NCBI GenBank assembly: GCA_025981645.1
Contig: JAICXH010000018.1
Location: 1 to 35,687, forward strand
Reading direction: 5' to 3'
From: Burkholderiales bacterium
GTDB taxonomy: Bacteria; Pseudomonadota; Gammaproteobacteria; Burkholderiales; Casimicrobiaceae
Length of the DNA: 35,687 nucleotides
Shown: piece after piece, positions 20,191 through 29,219 of the stretch
How the letters are laid out: each line of letters starts with the position of its first letter
Position numbering within the stretch: the first letter of the stretch is position 1
Program-made: the position numbers and the translations under genes
Notes under the pieces: generated by a model
Databases searched by the model: none
Seen by the model: the letters and a program-made list of their open reading frames with translations, nothing else
Told to the model about the DNA's origin: nothing

Positions 20191-21056
20191 CGGGCCGATC
20201 TCTCGCGACTGTGCCGGTACTCGCGCAACGTGTCGAGCCAGTGCGGGAGTTCGAAGCCGAAGGTCGCCGTGAAGCGACGCGTATCGAGTATCGTCCACGC
20301 GGGCCGGCGCGCCGGCGTCGGATGGTCGGCGCTGGCGATCGGCACGATGCGCACGTCCGCCGCATCGCCGAGAATCGCACGCGCGAATCCGTACCACGTC
20401 GTCGCACCACGCGCGGACAGGTGATAGAGCCCGCGCCGCTCGGCGAGCCACGGCAGCCCCCGCGCAACGAGCGTCGCGGTCGCGCGGGCGAGCTCGCGGC
20501 TCCAGTTCGGCGTGCCGTGCTGGTCGTCGACAATGCGAAGCTCGTCGCGCTCGGCGGCGAGGCGCTCGATCGTCGTCAGGAAATTCCTGCCGCTGCCCGC
20601 GTACACCCAGCTCGTGCGGAAGACGAGCGCCAAGCCGCCGGCTGCTTCGATGGCACGTTCGCCTTCGAGCTTGCTCGCTCCGTACACGTTGAGTGGTCGC
20701 GCGGGCGCCGCTTCGTCGCGCGGCTCGGGGCTCGCGCCGTCGAAGACGTAGTCGGTCGAATAGTGGATGAAGAGTGCGTCGAGGCGCCTCGCCTCCGCGG
20801 CGAGAATTCCGGGCGCGCGCGCGTTGACTGCGAAGGCCGCTTCAGGCTCGGCTTCGGCGCGATCGACAGCGGTGTAGGCCGCAGCGTTGACGACGAGCGC
20901 GGGGGCCACGTCGCGCAGCACCGCGACGATGTCGTCGGGACGCGCGAGGTCGAGGCCGCTGCGGTCGAGTGCGACGACATCGCCAAGTGGCGCGAGTACA
21001 GTCGCGAGCTCGCGCCCGAGCTGCCCTGCGGCGCCGGTGACGAGGATCCGGGGCAC
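20187..21056 (-). CDS. rfbD: dTDP-4-dehydrorhamnose reductase
   Basis: Last step of dTDP-L-rhamnose synthesis: NAD(P)H-dependent reduction of dTDP-4-dehydro-L-rhamnose. With a GTG start at 21056 it has 289 residues. The Rossmann motif is ILVTGAAGQLG (4-14), STDYVFDG is at 100-107, and the YxxxK pair is Y125/K129 (NVYGASK). An earlier in-frame GTG at 21086 would overlap the rfbC stop as GTGA, fitting the operon's coupling habit, and adds ten Arg/Ala-rich residues encoded by a (CG)7 tract. I prefer 21056 because family members start just before the ILVTG motif. Neither start has a Shine-Dalgarno sequence. Confidence 0.95.
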   Translation of the reverse strand: MPRILVTGAAGQLGRELATVLAPLGDVVALDRSGLDLARPDDIVAVLRDVAPALVVNAAAYTAVDRAEAEPEAAFAVNARAPGILAAEARRLDALFIHYSTDYVFDGASPEPRDEAAPARPLNVYGASKLEGERAIEAAGGLALVFRTSWVYAGSGRNFLTTIERLAAERDELRIVDDQHGTPNWSRELARATATLVARGLPWLAERRGLYHLSARGATTWYGFARAILGDAADVRIVPIASADHPTPARRPAWTILDTRRFTATFGFELPHWLDTLREYRHSRERSAR

Positions 21057-21082
21057 GGTCCCATGCGTCGCGCGCGCGCGCG

Positions 21083-21625
21083 TCACGGATAGCAGTCGGC
21101 GCCGGCGAGCGGAGTTCCCGCGGCGTCGCGCGGCGCGAGCACCGGCGCGAGCGCTGCGGGCCAGGCGATCGCGAGCGCGGGGTCGCTCCAGAGCAGCGTG
21201 CGCTCGTGCGCCGGGTACCAGTAGTCGGTCGTCTTGTAGAGGAACTCGGCGGCCTCGGATACGACGATGAACCCGTGCGCGTAGCCGGGAGGAATCCACA
21301 GCATCCGCCGGTTCGCCGACGAGAGCTCGACCGCGACGTGCCGTCCAAACGTCGGCGAGCTTCTGCGCAGGTCGACCGCGACATCGAGTACCGCGCCCGC
21401 GGTGACGCGGACGAGCTTTCCCTGCGCATGCTCGATCTGATAGTGCAGCCCGCGCAGCACGCCCCGGGCGGAGCGCGAATGATTGTCCTGCACGAAGTCG
21501 GCGTCGATGCCGGCCTCCGCGAATGCGCGCCGATTCCAGCTTTCGAAGAAGAACCCGCGCGCGTCGCCGTGAACCTGCGGTTCGACGACGAGGACGTCGG
21601 GAAGCGAGCTCGGCGTCAGCCACAT
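21083..21625 (-). CDS. rfbC: dTDP-4-dehydrorhamnose 3,5-epimerase
   Basis: Third enzyme of dTDP-L-rhamnose synthesis; a cupin-fold epimerase acting at C3 and C5. It has 180 residues. Active-site residues are recognisable: H61 in GVLRGLHYQ, K70, and the Tyr in EFLYKTTDYWYPAHE. The WIPPGYAHGF string (110-119) is the family signature. The ATG at 21625 shares one base with the rfbA stop (TGATG). A longer upstream frame is only a shadow of rfbA. Confidence 0.97.
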   Translation of the reverse strand: MWLTPSSLPDVLVVEPQVHGDARGFFFESWNRRAFAEAGIDADFVQDNHSRSARGVLRGLHYQIEHAQGKLVRVTAGAVLDVAVDLRRSSPTFGRHVAVELSSANRRMLWIPPGYAHGFIVVSEAAEFLYKTTDYWYPAHERTLLWSDPALAIAWPAALAPVLAPRDAAGTPLAGADCYP

Positions 21626-22509
21626 CAGCGAAGCACCCGGTCGTCCAGCAGCCCGAGCAGATAGCGCCCATAGCCGTTCTTCGCCATCGTCGCGCCGAGC
21701 CGCGCGAGCGCCTCGGCATCGATGTAGCCCAGGCGCCACGCGATCTCCTCGGGGCAGGCGATCTTCAGCCCCTGCCGGCGCTCGATCGTCTCGATGTACT
21801 GCGACGCCTCGAGCAGCGTCTCGTACGTCCCGGTGTCGAGCCATGCCATGCCGCGGCCCATCACCTCGCAATCGAGCTCGCCCCATTCGAGGTAACGCCG
21901 GTTGACGTCGGTGATCTCGAGCTCCCCGCGCGCCGACGGCTTCAGGCTGCGCGCGACGTCGACGACGCGATGATCGTAGAAGTAGAGGCCGGTGACCGCA
22001 TAGCGCGAGCGCGGCTCGGTCGGTTTCTCCTCGATGCCGGCGATGCGCCCTGCGGCATCGAACTCGGCCACGCCGTAGCGCGACGGATCGGAGACCGGGT
22101 AGGCGAACACCGTCGCGCCGCGCGTCGTCGCGGACGCGCGGGCGAGCTGCGGCTGCAGATCGTGGCCGTAGAAGATGTTGTCGCCGAGCACGAGCACGGA
22201 ATCGCCGCCGTCGATGAACGATGCGCCGATCACGAACGCCTGCGCGAGCCCTTCCGGGGCCGGCTGCACCGCGTAGGAGAATGCGAGCCCCCACCGGCTG
22301 CCATCGCCGAGGAGCTGCGCGAAGCGCGGCGTGTCCTCCGGCGTCGAGATCAGCAGGATGTCGCGGATGCCGGCGAGCATCAGCGTCGACAGCGGATAGT
22401 AGATCATCGGCTTGTCGTACACCGGCAGCAGCTGCTTCGACACGACCTGCGTCACCGGATGGAGACGCGTTCCCGAGCCTCCTGCGAGAATGATTCCCCT
22501 GCGGGTCAT
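21625..22509 (-). CDS. rfbA: Glucose-1-phosphate thymidylyltransferase
   Basis: Makes dTDP-glucose from dTTP and glucose-1-phosphate, entering the dTDP-rhamnose pathway. It has 294 residues, as usual. The nucleotide-binding signature [11 protein letters not shown] is at 10-20, with the metal-binding Asp in [19 protein letters not shown], and [14 protein letters not shown] downstream. The ATG at 22509 lies eight bases after the rfbB stop, with a seven-base spacer. Confidence 0.98.
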   Translation of the reverse strand: MTRRGIILAGGSGTRLHPVTQVVSKQLLPVYDKPMIYYPLSTLMLAGIRDILLISTPEDTPRFAQLLGDGSRWGLAFSYAVQPAPEGLAQAFVIGASFIDGGDSVLVLGDNIFYGHDLQPQLARASATTRGATVFAYPVSDPSRYGVAEFDAAGRIAGIEEKPTEPRSRYAVTGLYFYDHRVVDVARSLKPSARGELEITDVNRRYLEWGELDCEVMGRGMAWLDTGTYETLLEASQYIETIERRQGLKIACPEEIAWRLGYIDAEALARLGATMAKNGYGRYLLGLLDDRVLR

Positions 22510-22516
22510 CGAAGCC

Positions 22517-23563
22517 TCACGCGTAGTGGAGGTCGATCCAGCGCCGATACTCGTCGCTGCGGACGCCGGCGATCCAGTCGCCGTTTTCGAGGTACCAGTC
22601 CAGGGTGCGCGCGAGCCCCGACGCGAAGGTCTCCGCGGGCGTCCAGCCGAGCTCGCGCTCGATCTTCGACGCATCGATCGCGTAGCGCCGGTCGTGCCCC
22701 GGCCGGTCGGTGACGAACTCGATCGACCGGGCGAATTCGCCGCCCGGCCGACGTTCTTCGAGGATTCTGCACAGCGCGTGCACGACGTCGAGATTGCGCA
22801 TCTCGGCGCGGCCACCGATCGCGTAGGTCTCGCCGACGCGACCGCGTGCCAGGACCGCGCGCAGCGCGCTGCAGTGGTCGCCGACGTACAGCCAGTCGCG
22901 CACGTTCCGGCCGTCGCCGTACACCGGTAGCGCCTTGCCGGCGAGCGCGTTGACAATCATCAGCGGAATCAGCTTTTCGGGAAACTGGCGCGGACCGTAG
23001 TTGTTCGAGCAGTGCGTCGTCAGCACCGGCAGCCCGTACGTATGGTGCCACGCGCGCACCAGGTGATCCGACCCCGCCTTCGACGCTGCGTAGGGGCTGT
23101 TCGGCGCGAACGGCGTCGATTCCGAGAACGCCGGGTCGGCGGGCCCGAGCGAGCCGTACACCTCGTCGGTCGAGACGTGGAGGAAGCGAAACGCCGCGCG
23201 CTCGTCGGCGGCGAGGCCCTGCCACCACGCACGGGCGCATTCGAGGAGTTCGAGCGTGCCGACGACATTGGTGTCGACGAACGCGCGTGGCCCGCGGATC
23301 GAGCGGTCGACATGCGACTCGGCGGCGAAGTTGACGATCGCCCGCGGGCGGTGCCGCTCGAGGAGGCTCGCGACCAGCGCGGCATCGCCGATGTCGCCGC
23401 GGACGAAGACGTGCCGCGGGTCGCCCTGCAGCGTCGCGAGGCTCGAGAGGTTGCCGGCGTACGTCAGCTTGTCGAGGTTCAAGACTGCCTCGCCGCCCGC
23501 CGCGAGCCAGTCGAGGATGAAGTTGGAGCCGATGAAACCGGCGCCTCCGGTGACGAGGATCAT
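22517..23563 (-). CDS. rfbB: dTDP-glucose 4,6-dehydratase
   Basis: NAD-dependent dehydratase forming dTDP-4-dehydro-6-deoxyglucose. It has 348 residues with TGGAGFIG at the N-terminus, the catalytic STDEVYG, the YAASK pair (Tyr/Lys), [15 protein letters not shown] and [11 protein letters not shown] typical of the RfbB/RmlB subfamily. The ATG at 23563 follows the epimerase stop with a two-base gap. With rfbA, rfbC and rfbD it completes the rhamnose donor pathway. Confidence 0.98.
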   Translation of the reverse strand: MILVTGGAGFIGSNFILDWLAAGGEAVLNLDKLTYAGNLSSLATLQGDPRHVFVRGDIGDAALVASLLERHRPRAIVNFAAESHVDRSIRGPRAFVDTNVVGTLELLECARAWWQGLAADERAAFRFLHVSTDEVYGSLGPADPAFSESTPFAPNSPYAASKAGSDHLVRAWHHTYGLPVLTTHCSNNYGPRQFPEKLIPLMIVNALAGKALPVYGDGRNVRDWLYVGDHCSALRAVLARGRVGETYAIGGRAEMRNLDVVHALCRILEERRPGGEFARSIEFVTDRPGHDRRYAIDASKIERELGWTPAETFASGLARTLDWYLENGDWIAGVRSDEYRRWIDLHYA

Positions 23564-23565
23564 GG

Positions 23566-24564
23566 TCAGGCGCGATAGTAATCCCGGTACCACGCGACGA
23601 AACGCGCGAGCCCGTCGTCGAGCGAGGTCGCCGGGGCGAAGCCGATCGCCTCGCGCAGCCGATCGATCGACGCGAACGTCGCCGGGACGTCGCCGGGCTG
23701 CATCGGAAGCAGCGTACTCCGCGCCTTCCTGCCGAGCAGCCGCTCGAGCGTCGCGACGAAGGCGCCGAGCTCGACCGCGCGATGGTTGCCGATGTTGTAG
23801 ATCGCGAACGGGGCGCGATCGCTGTCGCGCTCCGGCGTGCGCACCGTCACGCGGACGACTCCTTCGACGATGTCGTCGACGTAGGTGAAATCGCGCTCCA
23901 TCCGGCCGTGATTGAACAGGCGGATCGGCTCGTCCGCGAGGATCGCGCGCGTGAACAGCATCGGCGCCTGGTCGGGGCGCCCCCACGGCCCGTAGACGGT
24001 GAAGAAGCGCAGACCGGTCGCCGGCAGTGCGAACAGATGGCTGTAGCTGTGCGCCATCAGCTCGTTCGCGCGCTTGGTCGCCGCGTAGAGGCTCACCGGG
24101 TGATCGACCGGCTGGTCCTCGGAGTACGGCAGCGTGTGGTTTGCCCCGTACACCGACGACGACGAGGCAAAGACCAGATGCGCGACGCTGCGATGGCGGC
24201 AGCCTTCGAGGACGTGCCCGAATGCGACGAGGTTGTTGCGCAGGTAGGCCTCGGGGCACTCGAGCGAATGGCGTACGCCAGGCTGCGCCGCAAGGTGGAC
24301 GACTCGGTCGAAGCGCCCGCGCTCGAACAGCGCCGCGCAGGCGGCGGAATCGGCGAGATCGACCTCCTCGAAAGCAAAGCCGGCACTTCCGGCGAGCTCT
24401 GCGACGCGCGCACGCTTCAGCGAGACGTCGTAGTACGGATCGAAATTGTCGATGCCGGTGACGCTCGCACCCGCCGCGAGGAGCGCGCGCGCGGCGTGCA
24501 TGCCGATGAATCCGGCGGCTCCGGTCACCAGCACACGTCCGGGCGACGGCGTCGCCGCGTTCAT
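23566..24564 (-). CDS. NAD-dependent sugar epimerase, UDP-glucuronate 4-epimerase-like
   Basis: A 332-residue short-chain dehydrogenase-type epimerase. The Rossmann motif TGAAGFIG is at 14-21, with ASSSSVYG (133-140) and Y160/K164 in LYAATK. The string RLFNHGRMERDFTYVDDIVEG, along with FFTVYGPWGRPDQAPM, is characteristic of UDP-glucuronate 4-epimerases (CapI/LspL type), which make UDP-galacturonate for LPS or capsule. The ATG overlaps the glycosyltransferase stop (ATGA), and rfbB follows after two bases. The substrate is inferred from motif likeness; UDP-glucose 4-epimerase activity is a less likely alternative. Confidence 0.9.
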   Translation of the reverse strand: MNAATPSPGRVLVTGAAGFIGMHAARALLAAGASVTGIDNFDPYYDVSLKRARVAELAGSAGFAFEEVDLADSAACAALFERGRFDRVVHLAAQPGVRHSLECPEAYLRNNLVAFGHVLEGCRHRSVAHLVFASSSSVYGANHTLPYSEDQPVDHPVSLYAATKRANELMAHSYSHLFALPATGLRFFTVYGPWGRPDQAPMLFTRAILADEPIRLFNHGRMERDFTYVDDIVEGVVRVTVRTPERDSDRAPFAIYNIGNHRAVELGAFVATLERLLGRKARSTLLPMQPGDVPATFASIDRLREAIGFAPATSLDDGLARFVAWYRDYYRA

Positions 24565-25355
24565 CGGTTGCGCTCGTCCGCGGCGCTGCGCATTGCCGCG
24601 TCGTGCTCGAGCGCGCGCAGCTTGACGTGCTTCATGAAGCTCGCGAACGCGCCAATCGCGCTGTGCGCGAATCCCGCCGCACCGTCGAGAAAACCGAGCC
24701 GCAGGACGTAGTTCCTGACGAAGCGGACGAGCGGCGAGACGAGCATCGCCGGTGCCGCGCTGCGCACGCCGCGCAGGTAGAGCAGGTCGGCCTGCAGCGT
24801 CGTGTAGCGGTTCTGCTTGGCGATGTAACGCTCGATCGAATCGGCCGACAGATGCAGGAGGTCGCCGTCGAGCCTGCCGATCTGCCCGGACACGTCGACG
24901 TGCTCGTGCACCGCGTCGGCGCTCCAGCGCGCGCGCCGCCGGTCGAAGCATCGCACGATGCGATCCGGATAGCCCTCGCCGTGCGCGAGCCAGCGGCCGA
25001 GGAAGCGGTTGCGCCGGGCGACCTCGTAAGCGGCGCAAGCCGGCTCGCCGCGCGCGAAGACCGCGTCGAGCGAGCGAGCAAGCTCCGGCGTCACGCGCTC
25101 GTCCGCGTCGAGGCAAAGCACCCAGTCGTGCGTCGCGACCTCGACGCCGAACTGCTTTTGCGGTCCGAATCCGGTCCACGCCCGTTGCAACACGCGGGCG
25201 CCGCAGGCACGCGCAACGTCTACGGTATGATCGGCGCTGCCCGAATCGACGACCACCGACTCGGCCGCGAACGCCGCCGAAGCGAGGCATTCGGCAATGT
25301 CGCTCTCGGCGTCGCGCGTGATCACGATCATCGACAGGGGAAGGGTTGCGGGCAT
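24561..25355 (-). CDS. LPS core glycosyltransferase, family 2 (WaaE/KdtX-like)
   Basis: A 264-residue GT-A enzyme. It begins LSMIVITRDAESDIAECLAS and has the nucleotide-sugar motif DSGSADHT (37-44), then QKQFG and DADE (83-86) as the metal-binding DxD equivalent. The short size, the RNRFLGRWLAHG and the PDRIVRCFDRRRARW strings fit the WaaE/KdtX group that adds glucose to the inner core heptose. ATG at 25355 is preferred over one 19 codons upstream because the family starts directly before the first strand. It is the first gene of the operon, divergent from waaC. The exact sugar transferred is not readable from sequence. Confidence 0.88.
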   Translation of the reverse strand: MPATLPLSMIVITRDAESDIAECLASAAFAAESVVVDSGSADHTVDVARACGARVLQRAWTGFGPQKQFGVEVATHDWVLCLDADERVTPELARSLDAVFARGEPACAAYEVARRNRFLGRWLAHGEGYPDRIVRCFDRRRARWSADAVHEHVDVSGQIGRLDGDLLHLSADSIERYIAKQNRYTTLQADLLYLRGVRSAAPAMLVSPLVRFVRNYVLRLGFLDGAAGFAHSAIGAFASFMKHVKLRALEHDAAMRSAADERNR

Positions 25356-25481
25356 GAATGGGGTCCGGGACGCCGCGCACAGGACAGGGCGCATCGCTCC
25401 GACCACCGCCACGCCGCCGAAGCTCGCGCGATTTTACGTGTTCCGCGCGCCGGGCGAGACGGAGGCGGCTACCTGCCCCGC

Positions 25482-26471
25482 ATGAGCGCAGCCGGCAGCG
25501 ATGCGCCCGGCGTGCTCGTCGTGCGCCCATCGTCGCTCGGCGACATCGTCTATGCGCTCGCGGTGGCCACCGACATCCGGCGACAACGGCCGGAGCTCGC
25601 TGTCGACTGGGTGGCCGAGCCCGGCTTCGCGCCGCTCGTGTCCATGTGCGCGGACGTGCGCGCGATCGTGCCCTGCAACCTGCGCCGCTGGCGCGGCGCT
25701 CCGTTTGCCGGGCGCACCTGGCGCGAAGTGCGCGCCTTCCTCCACAATCTGCGCGGCACGCGCTATGCGGCGATTCTCGATTTGCAGGAGCAGATCAAGG
25801 GCGCGGCGATCGCGAGGCTCGCACGCGGACCGCGGCACGGCTTCGACCGCGCGAGCATCCGGGAGCCGCTCGCGACCCTCGGCGACGACTTCCATCATCG
25901 AGTCCCGCGCGAGCTTCACTTCGTCGAGCGCGTGCGCGCGCTCGCCGGCGCCGCACTGGGCTACCGCGTCGATGGGTTGCCGGTGTGGAAGCTCGTTCCT
26001 CCGGCGGCGTCGCGCGCGATGCCGTCGCGTCCGTACGTGATGCTGCTGCACGGGACGAGCCGCAACGAAAAGCTCTGGGCGGAGGACGACTGGCGCGCGT
26101 TGATCGAGCGCTGCGAGGGTGCCGGCTACGTGTGCGTGCTGCCGTGGGGGGACGGCGCCGAGGAAGCTCGCAGCCACCGTCTCGCCGCCGGCTTCGACCT
26201 CGCCGCGGTGCCGCCACGCCTCTCGGTGCCCGAGGTGGCGGCGATGCTCGCACGCAGCCAGCTCGCCGTCGGCGTCGACACCGGGTTCACCCATCTCGCT
26301 GCCGCGCTGGGAACGCCGACGATCGCCATCTTCTGCGCGACCGACCGGCGCCGCCACGGCGTCGCCTGCGCGGGACCCCACGCGGAGGACCTTGGCGATG
26401 CCGGCGCGCCAGCTTCGCGCGAGCAGGTCATCGCGGCCGCGGGCCGGCTGCTGCCGATCGCGCCGGACTGA
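25482..26471 (+). CDS. waaC: LPS heptosyltransferase I
   Basis: Transfers the first L-glycero-D-manno-heptose onto Kdo2-lipid A. The 329-residue GT9 protein has the N-terminal VVRPSSLGDIVYALAV (the catalytic Asp is D21), the middle YAAILDLQEQIKGA, the nucleotide-binding LLHGTSRNEKLW, and near the C-terminus GVDTGFTHLAAALGTPTIAIF. The ATG at 25482 is weakly placed relative to a GGAGG 16 or more bases upstream; a GTG at 25512 is an alternative. waaA follows after four bases. The open frame extends far upstream, but that part is antisense to the glycosyltransferase. Confidence 0.95.
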   Translation: MSAAGSDAPGVLVVRPSSLGDIVYALAVATDIRRQRPELAVDWVAEPGFAPLVSMCADVRAIVPCNLRRWRGAPFAGRTWREVRAFLHNLRGTRYAAILDLQEQIKGAAIARLARGPRHGFDRASIREPLATLGDDFHHRVPRELHFVERVRALAGAALGYRVDGLPVWKLVPPAASRAMPSRPYVMLLHGTSRNEKLWAEDDWRALIERCEGAGYVCVLPWGDGAEEARSHRLAAGFDLAAVPPRLSVPEVAAMLARSQLAVGVDTGFTHLAAALGTPTIAIFCATDRRRHGVACAGPHAEDLGDAGAPASREQVIAAAGRLLPIAPD

Positions 26472-26475
26472 ACCG

Positions 26476-27768
26476 ATGCGCGAGCGCGCTGCGCGCCTCG
26501 TCTACACGCTGCTCGGGTCGCTCGTGCTGCCGTGGGTGCTCGTCCGTCTGCTGTGGCGCGCAAGGAGCGAGCCCGTCTACCGGACGCACTTCAGCGAGCG
26601 CTTCGGGTGCTACGACGAGCCGCCGCGCCCGCCCGGAGCGGCGCGCCCGATCTGGATCCACGCAGTGTCGATGGGCGAGACGCGCGCGATCGCACCGCTC
26701 GTCGAACGGCTCGCAGCGCTCGACCCGGCGCCTCCGATCCTGCTCACCCACACGACGGCGACGGGACGTGCGACGGGGCTTGCGCTGTTCGGCTCGCGCG
26801 TGATCCAGGCGTGGCTTCCCTACGACCTCCCGGGGTCGATGCACCGGTTCCTCACCCACTTCAGGCCGCGTGCCGGGCTTCTCGTCGAGACCGAGCTGTG
26901 GCCGAACCTCGCCGCGCTCGCGTCGGATGCGGGGGTCCCGCTCTTCGTCGTCAATGCGAGGATGTCGGCGCGCTCGGCGGTGGGGTACGCGAGGATCGCC
27001 GTTCTCGCACGCCCGCTGATCCGGTCGCTCAGCGGCGTCGCGGCGCAGGGCGACGCCGACGCCGGGCGGCTGCGCGCGCTCGGCGCGCGCGACGTGACCG
27101 TCACCGGCAACCTGAAGTTCGACGCAGAAGTTCCAGCCGCGAAGCGCGAGCGCGGCCGGCAGCTTCGCGCGGCGATCGGCGACGACCGCCCGGTGATCGT
27201 CGCGGCATCGACGCGCGAAGGCGAGGAGGCGGCAATCGTCGACGCCTGGCGGGCGCGCGGCGGCACGCTCCCCGCGCGGACGGTGCTCGTCATCGTGCCG
27301 CGTCACCCACAACGCTTCGATGCCGTCGCGGCGCTCATCGCCGGCCGCGGCATCGCGTTCGCGCGCCGCAGCAGCGGGGCACGCATTCCCGGCACCGTCG
27401 ACGTGGTTCTCGGCGACTCGCTGGGCGAGCTTCTCGCCTACTACGCGGCCGCCGACGTCGCGTTCGTCGGCGGCAGCCTCCTTCCTCTCGGCGGTCAGAA
27501 CATGATCGAGCCCATCGCCGTCGGCGTGCCGACGCTGATCGGCCCGCACACCTTCAACTTCGCCGATGCGGCCGATGCGGCAGTCGCCTGCGGCGCCGCG
27601 CGCCGGGTCGCCGACGCCGGCGAGATGATCGAAGCGGCCGCGCAGATCCTCGCGAGCGAGGCGCTGCGCGTCGCGATGCGCGATGCCGCCCGGCAGTTCA
27701 TGTCAGCGCACCGCGGCGCCGACGCGCGGCTGTGGGCATGGCTCGCCCCGCGCATCGGGCTGCGCTGA
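26476..27768 (+). CDS. waaA: 3-deoxy-D-manno-octulosonic acid transferase
   Basis: Adds Kdo from CMP-Kdo to lipid A precursor at the inner membrane. The 430-residue GT30 enzyme has an N-terminal membrane-anchoring helix (about 8-27), WIHAVSMGE with the catalytic Glu (E68), LTHTTATG, LLVETELWPN (135-144), and the C-terminal donor site with GGSLLPLGGQNMIEP. It starts four bases after waaC and ends convergent with tolC. Whether one or two Kdo residues are added cannot be read from the sequence. Confidence 0.97.
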   Translation: MRERAARLVYTLLGSLVLPWVLVRLLWRARSEPVYRTHFSERFGCYDEPPRPPGAARPIWIHAVSMGETRAIAPLVERLAALDPAPPILLTHTTATGRATGLALFGSRVIQAWLPYDLPGSMHRFLTHFRPRAGLLVETELWPNLAALASDAGVPLFVVNARMSARSAVGYARIAVLARPLIRSLSGVAAQGDADAGRLRALGARDVTVTGNLKFDAEVPAAKRERGRQLRAAIGDDRPVIVAASTREGEEAAIVDAWRARGGTLPARTVLVIVPRHPQRFDAVAALIAGRGIAFARRSSGARIPGTVDVVLGDSLGELLAYYAAADVAFVGGSLLPLGGQNMIEPIAVGVPTLIGPHTFNFADAADAAVACGAARRVADAGEMIEAAAQILASEALRVAMRDAARQFMSAHRGADARLWAWLAPRIGLR

Positions 27769-27789
27769 GCGGGACGCCAGGCGCGACCT

Positions 27790-27815
27790 CGCGGCGCGCA
27801 GTGCGCCCCGCCGCG
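27790..27815. terminator. Possible two-way hairpin between waaA and tolC
   Basis: CGCGGC-GCGC, loop AGT, GCGC-CCC-GCCGCG forms a GC-rich hairpin with a three-base bulge in the gap between the convergent waaA and tolC stops. There is no T tract on either strand, so terminator function is uncertain. Confidence 0.35.
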
Positions 27816-27817
27816 CG

Positions 27818-29152
27818 TCAGCCGGCGAGCCTGCGGTTCGCGTCCTGCAGATCGTCGATCGACAGCGTCCCGGTCGCAGCCTTGAGCTGGAGCACGCCGA
27901 GCAGGTAGTTGAAGTACGCCTGGGCGAGGTCGCGCCGCGTCTGGTACACCTGCTGCTGTGTGTTCAGCACGTCGAGATTGGTCCGCACGCCGACCTCCTG
28001 CCCGGTCTTGTTCGACTCGTAGGCGACCTGCGCCGATTTCAGCGCCTGCTCGAACGCCTTGACCGACGCCACCGCGCTGGTGACTCCGGTGAAGCCCGTC
28101 TGCGCGCCGGAGCGCGCGGTGCGTCGCGCGAGCTCGAGGTTCTGCCGCGCGCTCTCCTGCAGGGCGACCGCCTGGCGAACCTTGGAATCGATGAAGCCGC
28201 CGGTATAGAGGGGCACGTTGAGCGCGATGCCGATCATCGTCTGCGCCGAGTTGCTGCGCACGCCGACCTGCACGGTCCCGTTCGATGCCTGCGCGTTGAC
28301 GCTGCCGACGAGATCGAGCGTAGGCAGGCGCGCGGCGCGCTGGCGCTCGACGTCGAGCCCCGCGATGTCGCTGTTGTACTGCGCGACTTTCACCGCGAGA
28401 TTGTCGGTGAGCGCGCGCTGGACCCAGTAATCGAGCGAATCGGGCTCCGGCAGCGCCGGCTCGAACGAGGGTCCGAGTCGCTTCAGCGCCGGCGGCGTGT
28501 GTCCGATGATCGCGCGCAATGCGGTGCGCTTGTTCTCGAGGTCGTTCCTCGACGAGATCTCCTGCGCGGCGATCTGGTCGTAGGCCGCCTGCGCCTCGTT
28601 GGTGTCGGTGATCGTCGCGACGCCGACCTCGAAGTTGCGCTTCGCCTGAGCGAGCTGCTCCGACACCGCGGCCTTCTGACTTTCTGCGAGCTCGACGTTG
28701 AACTGCGCGAGAAGGATGTCGAAGTAGGCACCCGCGACGCGCAGGATCAGATCCTGCTGCGCGGACTTCAGCGTGTATTCCGCCTGCGCCGCCTGCTTCT
28801 CCGCTTCGGACAGCGCGACCCGGTTCGCGTACCGGTAGAGCGGCTGCGATGCGGACACCGTGAGCCCGCCGAACCAGAAGTTGCGATCGATGTTGACGCG
28901 CGGATCGGTGAACGCCGATGCGTCGTAGCGGTTCACGTTGGTCTGCGCTTCCAGATTGACGTTCGGCAGCAATGCCGAACGCGCCTGCGGCACCGACTCG
29001 AGCGCCGCCTCGTAGGTGGCGCGCGCGGCCGCGAGCGTCGGATCGTTGCGGCTCGCGTCCTGATAGACCTGCAGCAGGTCCTCGCCACGGACGGGGACTG
29101 CCGCGGCGATGCCCGCTGCGAACATCGCTGCGGCGAGAAGAGCACGGTTCAT
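27818..29152 (-). CDS. tolC: TolC family outer membrane channel
   Basis: Outer-membrane exit duct for tripartite efflux and type I secretion. From ATG at 29152 it has 444 residues with a signal peptide (cleavage near 18-23). It shows the internal duplication of the family: LLQVYQDASRNDPTLAAARATYEA in the first half and YWVQRALTDNLAVKVAQYNSDIAGLDVERQ in the second. Other family strings are SASQPLYRYANRV and LNVPLYTGGFIDSKVRQA. A start at 29215 would put 21 non-signal residues ahead of the signal peptide, so it is rejected. The PIMT-like gene lies 67 bases upstream on the same strand. It can serve both pumps encoded nearby. Confidence 0.96.
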   Translation of the reverse strand: MNRALLAAAMFAAGIAAAVPVRGEDLLQVYQDASRNDPTLAAARATYEAALESVPQARSALLPNVNLEAQTNVNRYDASAFTDPRVNIDRNFWFGGLTVSASQPLYRYANRVALSEAEKQAAQAEYTLKSAQQDLILRVAGAYFDILLAQFNVELAESQKAAVSEQLAQAKRNFEVGVATITDTNEAQAAYDQIAAQEISSRNDLENKRTALRAIIGHTPPALKRLGPSFEPALPEPDSLDYWVQRALTDNLAVKVAQYNSDIAGLDVERQRAARLPTLDLVGSVNAQASNGTVQVGVRSNSAQTMIGIALNVPLYTGGFIDSKVRQAVALQESARQNLELARRTARSGAQTGFTGVTSAVASVKAFEQALKSAQVAYESNKTGQEVGVRTNLDVLNTQQQVYQTRRDLAQAYFNYLLGVLQLKAATGTLSIDDLQDANRRLAG

Positions 29153-29219
29153 CGTTGGCCCATCGGGAAGGATCGCTGAAGGTGTCTCATGACCGGCGCC
29201 GGCTCGCGCCCGCAAAAGG

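Noticed and set aside
18110-20533. Leftward 807-codon frame overlapping the protease gene
   Set aside because: A +1 shadow of the protease frame, with Arg-rich low-complexity translation and no signal peptide or catalytic motifs.
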